In this document: positions 46,201 through 52,799 of the stretch, one piece after another
How positions within the stretch are numbered: position 1 is the first letter of the stretch
Layout of the letters: every line of letters starts with the position of its first letter
From: Paludibacter sp.
GTDB taxonomy: Bacteria > Bacteroidota > Bacteroidia > Bacteroidales > Paludibacteraceae
NCBI GenBank assembly: GCA_028710895.1
Contig: JAQTTH010000012.1
Coordinates: forward strand, 1-64,000
DNA length: 64,000 nucleotides
Direction of reading: 5' to 3'
Notes under the pieces: model-generated
What the model saw: the letters and a program-made list of their open reading frames with translations, nothing else
Databases searched by the model: none
Told to the model about the DNA's origin: nothing
Program-made: the position numbers and the translations under genes

Positions 46201-47024
46201 TTGTTACAGATGGAGTATTCAGATTTTCATTTATGTTACCTAAAGATATAAAATACAACTATGGAACCGGACGAATTAATTATTATGCTGAGGACGATAT
46301 AAATGACTATGAAGCGCAAGGATATTTTGAAAATTTCCTTGTTGGCGGAACAGATATTAACAATATAGTTGATACAACCGGACCAGATGTACAATTATAT
46401 TTAAACTCAACAAATTTTGTTTCAGGGGATAAGGTGAATGAAACACCTTTGTTTATTGCTAATATTTCAGATATCCATGGAATTAATACAGTTGGAAGTG
46501 GTATTGGTCACGACTTAATGCTTACAATTGATGAAGATCCATCACAGAGTTTTGTGATTAATGATAATTTTCAGGCTGAATCAAATAGCTTTTCAACCGG
46601 TTCGGTAAGATATAAATTGCCGGAAATGAAAAATGGAAAACATACATTGAATTTCAAAGCATGGGATTTATTGAACAACTCAACATCTAATAGCATTGAA
46701 TTTGAGGTTGTAAAGGGATTGACCCCTGAGATTTTCAAGGTATATAATTATCCAAATCCGGTTAAAACTACAAATACAACCACTATAATTGTTGAGAATG
46801 ACAGACCTGAAACAATTTTAAATACATATGTAGAGGTCTTTGATATTACCGGTCGAAAAATATGGTCAAAATCACAATCAAATGCAGATAATATCACTTG
46901 GAATTTAGTAACAGACAATGGAAGCAAAGCCAAAACTGGAATTTATTTTTACCGTGTAAATATCAAGACAACCAATAGTGATGTTTGTTCAAAAACAAAT
47001 AAAATGTTGATTGTTGAACAATAA
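43218..47024 (+). CDS. porU: Type IX secretion system sortase PorU
   Basis: The outer-membrane-associated gingipain-like (peptidase C25) transpeptidase that removes the C-terminal signal of T9SS cargo and links it to lipopolysaccharide. The 1268 residues have a signal peptide (1-20), a long N-terminal region, the C25 domain with the catalytic His in LLDYTGHAGATGWGNEG near residue 780 and the catalytic Cys in FFYGATCDFLQFD near 815, and a C-terminal T9SS-type domain (YPNPVKTT near 1178). porV follows, the arrangement also known in Porphyromonas gingivalis. Confidence 0.93.
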   Translation: MKYKIALLAFLFSFITIASAQTQEVSSHEISWKGVEKWYAGSNNIDVISFEGAQYPTENHLPYFNKRITCEKGYNYHVEIKNEIYSPLTTEESRLIVDKSGISDKVSIYTEILHERETDFLDIRILPFLSIQGKISKLQSFDLEITKQNQLQKVIATTRHTYSSSSVLAQGKFVKIKIANTGVYKLTYDDLNSMGISPANVRIFGYGGNVLDQSFLQPKIDDLPEVAIWMEKGADGVFNSGDYVLFYAQGTTRWDYDKSRSAFTHTVNTYSSYGYYFVTSDAGTGKKIELKYITLAANPTIVPAEEFIDFQLYEKDKYSFTSSGKEFYGEKFEDIISLSIPFSFPNPVLTNTTSARLDVASTSTSNSNFSLSLNGSQSKILTVPAKSSTDIYEKARGTSASLTYTPLNDAFNFNLSYIKPTSGSVGYLNFLEVNARRQLKMVGSVMPFQNSDYLGTATYSQYKLSDANSNVKIWDVTDPSNINSIQTSIVDNKLAFVAPDSTMSRYIAIDPTVSSAFPKPTIEGIVPNQNLHALEPVDMVILTHPNFLPQAETLAKAHREKDNMTVAVITTEQVYNEFSSGTPDATAYRWVMKMLYDKAKASNNVNDLPKYLLLFGRGSYDNRGVIPNSGDNLILTYQAENSLHTTQSYVTDDYFTLLDDNEGTNILSNLMDLGVGRLPVSTTTQATNVVNKIINYMDNQSKGNWKNQLCFLADDGDQALHMTQADSITASLARSIPAFQINKIYLDASLQEISASGESYPLAKSKFQNLLRSGLLLLDYTGHAGATGWGNEGILSINDVKALSNKHLPFFYGATCDFLQFDVQAISAGEQVVLNPAGGGIGIISAARPVYASQNMTLNKLFCENLFKKKNGEYQRIGDVLSYAKNNVGSEINKLSYIYMGDPALRLTYPTRYKVLTTKVNESSTFGNDTLRALSVASVEGIIADDNGNKIANFNGTVHATIYDKMQRITTMNNEHDGALTYSDRPNTLFSGDAVVTDGVFRFSFMLPKDIKYNYGTGRINYYAEDDINDYEAQGYFENFLVGGTDINNIVDTTGPDVQLYLNSTNFVSGDKVNETPLFIANISDIHGINTVGSGIGHDLMLTIDEDPSQSFVINDNFQAESNSFSTGSVRYKLPEMKNGKHTLNFKAWDLLNNSTSNSIEFEVVKGLTPEIFKVYNYPNPVKTTNTTTIIVENDRPETILNTYVEVFDITGRKIWSKSQSNADNITWNLVTDNGSKAKTGIYFYRVNIKTTNSDVCSKTNKMLIVEQ

Positions 47025-47053
47025 AATCAAAATTTGACGTTTATTTATTCTAT

Positions 47054-47076
47054 ATATTACTAATTTTTAGTAATAT
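47054..47076 (+). repeat. Perfect 10-bp hairpin between porU and porV
   Basis: ATATTACTAA (47054-47063) pairs exactly with TTAGTAATAT (47067-47076) with a 3-nt loop, 29 bp before the porV ATG. It has no downstream T-run, so it may be a processing or stability element. Confidence 0.5.
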
Positions 47077-47105
47077 TGTACCCTCAAAAAAAATACAAAT
47101 TTCGA

Positions 47106-48248
47106 ATGAAGAAGAACTTTTTAGCGTTGAGTGTTTTACTTTCCCTGTCATTGAGTATTTACGCTCAGGACTTAAACAATCCTATAATGACTGCTGTTCC
47201 CTCATTATCAATTGCACCCGATGCTCGTGCAGGTGCTATGGGTGATGTGGGTGTTGCTACAACACCTGATGCAAATTCGCAGTATTGGAACCCAGCAAAA
47301 TATGCATTTATGGATAGTGAAGCAGGTTTATCCTTGTCTTATACTCCTTGGTTACGACAATTAGTGACTGATATTGATTTAGCTTATCTATCCGGATATT
47401 ATAAATTGGATCAACGCCAAGCAGTGAGTGCTTCGCTACGCTATTTCTCACTTGGAGATATTACGCTGATGAACGAATTAGGTTATCCTGAAGCCTCAGC
47501 CCATCCAAATGAGTTTGCTGTTGATGCTGCATACTCAAGATTATTTTCTGATAAATTTTCCGGTTCTGTTGCATTTCGGTTAATATATTCCGATTTGAAT
47601 AATGGAATCAACTTAAGTGGTGGTACTGAAATGTATCCGGGTATTGCCTTTGCAGCAGATGTATCAGCATTTTATAAAACTCCGATAACACTTCAAAATA
47701 CAGATGGAAATTTGTCACTTGGTTTAAATATTTCAAATATTGGATCCAAAATTTCGTACGATAATTACGAAACAAGTAATTTCATACCAACAAATATGAG
47801 ATTAGGTGCTTCGTTCGATTATCCACTTGACAATTTCAATAAAATTTCTGTAAGTGCCGATGTCAATAAACTATTGGTTCCAACAACATCTTCAGCTAAA
47901 TTATTGGCAAATCCAAATTACTACAATGATTTATCGCCAGTTGCCGGAATTTTTCAATCATTTTCAGATGCGCCCGGTGGAATGTCTGAAGAGTTGCGTG
48001 AAATCATGTGGTCGATTGGTGCCGAATATGCCTATAATAATCAGTTCTTTGTGCGTGGAGGTTATTACAACGAAGACCAATACAAGGGTAATCGTAAATA
48101 CTTTACTGCAGGAGCAGGTTTCAAATTAAATGTGTTCCAACTTGATGTTGGTTATGTTATATCAACTTCTCAAAGTAATCCATTGGATCAAACACTACGT
48201 TTCTCGCTTTCATTTGATTTATTCGGGCTGAAAAACTTAGTGAAGTAA
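47106..48248 (+). CDS. porV: Type IX secretion system outer-membrane protein PorV
   Basis: A 380-residue outer-membrane beta-barrel of the FadL type (also called LptO), which receives cargo from the translocon and delivers it to PorU. The signal peptide is residues 1-20 (ending SIYAQD). The mature protein has LSIAPDARAGAMGDVGVATTPDANSQYWNPAKYAF, a hallmark of PorV. It ends in LRFSLSFDLFGLKNLVK with alternating aromatic residues. A longer TTG start at 47076 lies inside the hairpin and is rejected. Confidence 0.93.
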   Translation: MKKNFLALSVLLSLSLSIYAQDLNNPIMTAVPSLSIAPDARAGAMGDVGVATTPDANSQYWNPAKYAFMDSEAGLSLSYTPWLRQLVTDIDLAYLSGYYKLDQRQAVSASLRYFSLGDITLMNELGYPEASAHPNEFAVDAAYSRLFSDKFSGSVAFRLIYSDLNNGINLSGGTEMYPGIAFAADVSAFYKTPITLQNTDGNLSLGLNISNIGSKISYDNYETSNFIPTNMRLGASFDYPLDNFNKISVSADVNKLLVPTTSSAKLLANPNYYNDLSPVAGIFQSFSDAPGGMSEELREIMWSIGAEYAYNNQFFVRGGYYNEDQYKGNRKYFTAGAGFKLNVFQLDVGYVISTSQSNPLDQTLRFSLSFDLFGLKNLVK

Positions 48249-48276
48249 TAATAAGAAATTCAATTTGAAGAGATTT

Positions 48277-48316
48277 AAACGGTTGTGCTGGCTTTTGGTT
48301 GGTTCAACCGTTTTTT
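48277..48316 (+). terminator. Terminator after porV
   Basis: AAACGGTTG (48277-48285) pairs with CAACCGTTT (48305-48313), followed by T. It ends 26 bp before the ispF start and shows the longer in-frame ispF start would lie inside a terminator. Confidence 0.75.
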
Positions 48317-48342
48317 GTTCTATTAGAAAACAAGATACAATT

Positions 48343-48825
48343 ATGAATATACCTCGGGTAGGATTTGGTTACGATGTGCATATTTTTGCACCAAACCGTG
48401 AATTATGGATGGGTGGAATTAGAATTGAACATTCACAGGGATTGTTGGGTCATTCGGATGCTGATGTTTTGATTCATGCTTTGTGCGATGCAATTTTAGG
48501 CGCCGCCAATTTACGTGATATTGGTTTTCACTTCCCGGACACTTCTAAAGATTTTAAAAATATTGACAGCAAAATACTTTTGACAAAGACAATGCAATTG
48601 GTTCGAGCAAAAGGGTATGAATTTGGCAACATGGATTGTACAATATGCGCCGAAGAACCCAAATTCAATCCACACATCCCAGCCATGCAGGCGTGTCTAT
48701 CGGAAGTCATGGAGGTTGACGAGGATACATTATCTATAAAAGCTACCACCTCAGAAAAAATGGGATTTGTGGGTAGAAAAGAAGGTATTACAGTATATGC
48801 AACTGCCCTTATTTACAAAGCCTGA
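48343..48825 (+). CDS. ispF: 2-C-methyl-D-erythritol 2,4-cyclodiphosphate synthase
   Basis: An MEP-pathway enzyme that makes the cyclic diphosphate on the way to isopentenyl diphosphate. The 160-residue length is standard. Zinc-binding and active-site residues are visible in RVGFGYDVHIF at residues 5-15, LLGHSDADVLIHALCDAILG near 36 and DIGFHFPDTS near 60; KATTSEKMGFVGRKEGI near 138 closes the family pattern. The ATG at 48343 gives the conserved N-terminus. Other MEP genes are not in the window. Confidence 0.96.
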   Translation: MNIPRVGFGYDVHIFAPNRELWMGGIRIEHSQGLLGHSDADVLIHALCDAILGAANLRDIGFHFPDTSKDFKNIDSKILLTKTMQLVRAKGYEFGNMDCTICAEEPKFNPHIPAMQACLSEVMEVDEDTLSIKATTSEKMGFVGRKEGITVYATALIYKA

Positions 48826-48912
48826 AAACTATTTCATCTTCCATTTGTTTTTACTATACTTATATAAAAAAACTCTATCGGTTTTTATGATGTATTTTGT
48901 AGAGTTCTGATT

Positions 48913-48920
48913 AATTTTGC
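48913..48920 (+). promoter_or_regulatory. Promoter -7 element of the peroxiredoxin gene
   Basis: TAATTTTG is an exact match, 35 bp before the ATG at 48956. Confidence 0.45.
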
Positions 48921-48955
48921 AGTGTTAAAACAATAATCATTTAAAATATAAAAAC

Positions 48956-49588
48956 ATGTCAGTATTAGTAGGAAAAAAAGCGCCTGTATTCAACAGCAAA
49001 GCAGTTGTAAATGGTGGCGAAATTGTAGAGAATTTCTCTTTGGAACAATTTGAAGGTGAAAAATATGTAGTATTCTTTTTCTACCCGGCAGATTTTACGT
49101 TTGTATGCCCAACAGAACTAATTGCGTTCGAAGATAAAGCAGCAGAATTTGCAGCTCGTAACACAGTAATTATCGGAGCCTCAACCGATTCTGAGTTCTC
49201 GCATTGGAAATGGTTACAAACTCCACAAAATCAAGGTGGTATCCAGGGAGTTAAATATCCATTAGTTGTTGATCAATCGTTGAATATTTCAAAAGCTTAC
49301 GATGTATTAATTGGCGCTGATGAATATGATGAAGAAGGAAATGTTGTATTAGTAGGTGAGCCTAAGGCTTATCGTGGTCTTTTCTTAATCGACAAACAAG
49401 GAGTAGTTCGCCATCAGTTGGTAAATGATTTACCACTTGGTCGTAACGTTGATGAAGTTCTTCGTTTGATTGATGCACTTCAATTTACTGAAGAATTCGG
49501 AGAAGTTTGTCCTGCAAACTGGAAAAAAGGAGAAAAAGCTTTAGTTGCTACTCAAGAAGGTATTTCAAGCTATCTTTCAGAGAAATAA
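48956..49588 (+). CDS. Typical 2-Cys peroxiredoxin
   Basis: A cytoplasmic thiol peroxidase reducing hydrogen peroxide and organic peroxides. The peroxidatic cysteine is in FYPADFTFVCPTE near residue 52 and the resolving cysteine in GEVCPANWKKGE near 182. The 210-residue length and ending place it in the AhpC/Prx1 group. No AhpF flavoprotein gene is adjacent, so its reductant is unknown. It has a promoter element and a strong terminator of its own. Confidence 0.95.
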   Translation: MSVLVGKKAPVFNSKAVVNGGEIVENFSLEQFEGEKYVVFFFYPADFTFVCPTELIAFEDKAAEFAARNTVIIGASTDSEFSHWKWLQTPQNQGGIQGVKYPLVVDQSLNISKAYDVLIGADEYDEEGNVVLVGEPKAYRGLFLIDKQGVVRHQLVNDLPLGRNVDEVLRLIDALQFTEEFGEVCPANWKKGEKALVATQEGISSYLSEK

Positions 49589-49616
49589 GCGCTAAGCGAT
49601 TAAATTTAGAACGAAT

Positions 49617-49648
49617 AAAAGCCGTAACTCTAAGAGTTACGGCTTTTT
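49617..49648 (+). terminator. Terminator of the peroxiredoxin gene
   Basis: AAAAGCCGTAACTC pairs with GAGTTACGGCTTTT around a 3-nt loop, followed by a T-run. Confidence 0.9.
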
Positions 49649-49739
49649 GTTTATTAGTACTTGTGTAATTCATTCAATAAAAAACATTTACATATTTAAT
49701 ATTTTCTCCAAAAAGTTGCATTCGAAATTATTAAATTTG

Positions 49740-49747
49740 TATTTTTG
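49740..49747 (+). promoter_or_regulatory. Promoter -7 element of the orphan envelope gene
   Basis: TATTTTTG is exact; GTTG at 49715-49718 with a 21-bp spacer is a partial -33 match. It overlaps a longer in-frame start at 49745, which is therefore rejected. Confidence 0.5.
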
Positions 49748-49783
49748 TTTTTCGATTACGTAAAACGATTCAACTTTAGAATT

Positions 49784-50839
49784 ATGCGACATAAATATAC
49801 AATCTTATTTAGCTTGTTGATTATTACATTTAGCACTAAATCTCAAAATATTGTTTGGAAAGCCGGAGTGAATTATTTTTTCGACAACACTGAATTTGCT
49901 AAATCGACAATTACAAGAGATCAGACCATGACAGGCGTTCATTTTACTCCCGAGATTGGACTTGCATGGGACACTATTCACAGTTTTTATATTGGAACTG
50001 ATTTGTTGAAAACTTCTGGTTCACAAAACTATATAGATGCCATTCAACCTATTGCGTACTACCAGTACAAAGCGAATAAATCGACCCTTTATGCCGGAGC
50101 ATTTCCTCGTGCTGAGTTATTCTCAAATTATTCCGATTTATTTTTTCAGGATTCAGTAAAATATTATAAACCAACAATTCAAGGTTTGTTCTGGCAAGTA
50201 GGCGAAAAAGACTCGTTTTTTAATTTGTGGTTAGACTGGAACGGGCATCAAACTGCAATAAATCGTGAGACTTTCTTTGTGGGCGCATCGGCTCATAAGA
50301 AATTCAATCATTTTTTTACAGACTTTGAATCATACATGTTTCATTTTGCCACTACGAGACCTGACCCTCAGGGTTATGGTGTTTGTGACAATTTACTGGC
50401 ACACTTATCTGTAGGTGTTGATTATTCAAATAAACAAGGTTTAGATACATTACTTTTTGCTGTTGGTGTGTTGGGAGGAGTTGAGCGTGATAGAAAATTA
50501 TCAAATGGTACTCAAGCACCAATGGGTATTGTTTTCAGAGCAAATGCAGAATTTAAAGGCATCGGAACACAAAATACCCTTTATATGGGCAATCCACGCA
50601 TGGTCTTTTATGGCAATTATGGAACCGGACTTTATTGGAATAATCCATTTTTACGATCGAACTATTACTTAGAAAGCAAATGGTACTATCAGGTCATTCG
50701 CTCACAATTTGTACAGGGGAAGTTAGCCTTAAAACTTCATTATTCTGAAGGCAAACTGATGTTTGAACAGGCATTCACAGTAAATGCTTCACTCAATAAT
50801 CTATCTAACAAACCAATAAAGATTTCAACGTTATTTTAA
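49784..50839 (+). CDS. Exported protein of unknown function, probable outer-membrane barrel
   Basis: A 351-residue protein with a signal peptide (about residues 1-20, ending STKSQN). The mature part has many short alternating aromatic/polar stretches (SFYIGTDLL, STLYAGAFP, GLYWNNPF) and ends in a hydrophobic LSNKPIKISTLF, suggesting a beta-barrel in the outer membrane. I recognise no family. It has its own promoter element, and the comM-like gene follows after 51 bp. Confidence 0.65.
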   Translation: MRHKYTILFSLLIITFSTKSQNIVWKAGVNYFFDNTEFAKSTITRDQTMTGVHFTPEIGLAWDTIHSFYIGTDLLKTSGSQNYIDAIQPIAYYQYKANKSTLYAGAFPRAELFSNYSDLFFQDSVKYYKPTIQGLFWQVGEKDSFFNLWLDWNGHQTAINRETFFVGASAHKKFNHFFTDFESYMFHFATTRPDPQGYGVCDNLLAHLSVGVDYSNKQGLDTLLFAVGVLGGVERDRKLSNGTQAPMGIVFRANAEFKGIGTQNTLYMGNPRMVFYGNYGTGLYWNNPFLRSNYYLESKWYYQVIRSQFVQGKLALKLHYSEGKLMFEQAFTVNASLNNLSNKPIKISTLF

Positions 50840-50890
50840 TTCATTTTTAAGCAAAATACTATTCTTTCACCATCTCAACAACCTTCATCT

Positions 50891-52429
50891 ATGCTAGTAA
50901 AAACCTTTGGCGCAGCAGTTCAGGGAATTAACGCCACCATAGTCACAATTGAAGTAAATATTAGTCAGGGAATCAAGTTCTTTTTAGTTGGATTGCCTGA
51001 TAATGCCGTAAAAGAAAGTCATGAGCGTATCGCTTCAGCTCTTGAATATACAGGATATAAGCTGCCCCGCAAGCAAATTGTGATCAACATGGCTCCGGCT
51101 GATATACGGAAAGAAGGTTCGGCCTATGATTTAGCACTTGCAATAGGAATGATGGCTGCTTCGGAAACGATCAAATCCGAAGATCTGGAAAAATATGTAA
51201 TCATGGGTGAACTGTCGCTTGACGGTGGTCTGCAACCAATCAAAGGAGTTTTACCCATTGCCATAAAAGCGCGAGAAGAAGGATTTAAAGGTTTTATACT
51301 TCCAAAACAGAATGCACGCGAAGCAGCAGTAGTAAACAATTTGGATGTTTATGGAGTTGAAAACATTAAGGAAGTAATTGATTTCTTTGAAGTAAATTCG
51401 ACGCTCGAACCAACAATAGTAAACACACGTGATGAGTTCTTTAGCAACCTGAACCTCTCGGAGATTGATTTTGCCGATGTTAAGGGTCAGGAAAGCGTAA
51501 AACGTGGTCTGGAAGTTGCTGCGGCCGGTGGACATAATATAATAATGGTTGGCCCTCCGGGAGCTGGAAAATCGATGCTTGCAAAACGAATTCCTACAAT
51601 TTTACCACCTTTATCACTTCATGAGGCATTAGAAACTACCAAAATTCATTCAGTTGCAGGCAATATTGATAGTAACACTTCACTTATATCACAAAGGCCA
51701 TTCAGAAGTCCCCATCATACAATCTCAGATGTTGCTTTGGTTGGTGGAGGAACATTTCCACAGCCCGGTGAAATTTCACTGGCTCACAATGGCGTACTTT
51801 TTTTGGATGAACTTCCGGAATTTAAACGAACGGTACTGGAAGTGATGCGCCAACCATTGGAAGATAGAAAAATTTGTATTTCCCGTGCTAAATTTGCGAT
51901 TGAATATCCTGCAAGTTTCATGTTGGTGGCCTCTATGAATCCTTGTCCGTGTGGTTATTACAATCATCCCGATCGGGATTGTGTTTGTGCACCGGGTGTT
52001 GTTCAAAAGTACCTGAGTCGTATTTCAGGTCCCCTACTCGATCGCATTGATATTCATATTGAAATTGTTCCTGTTCCCTTTGAGAAGCTATCTGAAATGA
52101 AAGAATCGGAAAGCAGTTCCAATGTGCGTGAACGAGTAATGAAAGCACGTCAGATTCAGGAACAGCGATTTAAGGATATTGACGGCGTATACTGTAATGC
52201 ACAAATGTCGTCGAAGCAAATGCGAACTTTTGCACAAATCGATAAACCGAGCTCAGAGTTACTCAAAAATGCCATGCAACGATTAAATTTATCAGCACGC
52301 GCTTACGACCGTATTATAAAAGTTGCCCGCACAATTGCTGACTTGGATGATGCTGAACATATACAATCAAATCATATAGCTGAAGCAATTAATTATCGAA
52401 ATCTGGATAGAGAAGGTTGGGCAGGATAA
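50891..52429 (+). CDS. comM: YifB/ComM-family Mg-chelatase-like AAA+ ATPase
   Basis: A 512-residue ATPase related to ComM, a helicase that helps branch migration during natural transformation. The N-terminal part (about 1-170) is Lon-protease-fold-like (GINATIVTIEVNISQGIKFFLVGLPD). The AAA+ domain has Walker A in GPPGAGKSMLAKRIPT near 222 and Walker B in GVLFLDELPEF near 304. The zinc-binding-like cysteines in NPCPCGYYNHPDRDCVC near 353 are typical. No other competence genes are near. The symbol is by family similarity. Confidence 0.9.
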   Translation: MLVKTFGAAVQGINATIVTIEVNISQGIKFFLVGLPDNAVKESHERIASALEYTGYKLPRKQIVINMAPADIRKEGSAYDLALAIGMMAASETIKSEDLEKYVIMGELSLDGGLQPIKGVLPIAIKAREEGFKGFILPKQNAREAAVVNNLDVYGVENIKEVIDFFEVNSTLEPTIVNTRDEFFSNLNLSEIDFADVKGQESVKRGLEVAAAGGHNIIMVGPPGAGKSMLAKRIPTILPPLSLHEALETTKIHSVAGNIDSNTSLISQRPFRSPHHTISDVALVGGGTFPQPGEISLAHNGVLFLDELPEFKRTVLEVMRQPLEDRKICISRAKFAIEYPASFMLVASMNPCPCGYYNHPDRDCVCAPGVVQKYLSRISGPLLDRIDIHIEIVPVPFEKLSEMKESESSSNVRERVMKARQIQEQRFKDIDGVYCNAQMSSKQMRTFAQIDKPSSELLKNAMQRLNLSARAYDRIIKVARTIADLDDAEHIQSNHIAEAINYRNLDREGWAG

Positions 52430-52551
52430 ATCCTTTTATCATTTGATAATCAATAGTTTTCAATGAACAAACTGTATTTTTATTGCAGCAGATTATCAGC
52501 TCATCATCACATTATCTTATCATTCCATTTTCATTTTCCACAGAATTAGCG

Positions 52552-52559
52552 TATCTTTG
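52552..52559 (+). promoter_or_regulatory. Promoter -7 element upstream of the TPP riboswitch
   Basis: TATCTTTG is an exact match. The transcript would start near 52566, about 100 nt before the aptamer. That stretch contains a CCGA/TCGG hairpin and a pyrimidine-rich tract (52590-52612). Confidence 0.55.
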
Positions 52560-52662
52560 TCCCCCGAAAGGAATTCGGCCCGCTTCCAGGGTTGTTTTTC
52601 TTTCTTTTTTCAAACATATGAACTTTCGCGCGTTTCAAGCGTTCGAACAGTCAAACAAAACA

Positions 52663-52733
52663 ATGGGGTGCCTTAATATTTCGGGCTGAGATCATACCCT
52701 TTGAACCTGCACGGGTAATGCCGAATAGGGAAT
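52663..52733 (+). promoter_or_regulatory. TPP (thiamine pyrophosphate) riboswitch aptamer
   Basis: The conserved blocks of the TPP (THI) aptamer are present in order: GGGGTGCC at 52665-52672, GGCTGAGA near 52684, ATACCC near 52694, GAACCTG near 52703, and GGTAATGCC near 52713, then AGGGA. In other bacteria thiamine pyrophosphate binding lowers expression of the gene downstream. The receptor gene starts about 67 bp after the aptamer. I see no strong terminator in that gap, so control may act on translation. Exact ends are approximate. Confidence 0.9.
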
Positions 52734-52799
52734 AAGACAAATCTTCCGTATCTTTTATTGGGCTCTCAAAATCAAATTTATTAATTTAATTAATTTGCT

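Noticed and set aside
48265-48342. Longer start for ispF
   Set aside because: The extension lies within the porV terminator and is absent from the conserved IspF N-terminus.
52483-52689. 68-residue open frame upstream of the TonB receptor
   Set aside because: It runs across the promoter and into the TPP aptamer, so it is very unlikely to be translated.
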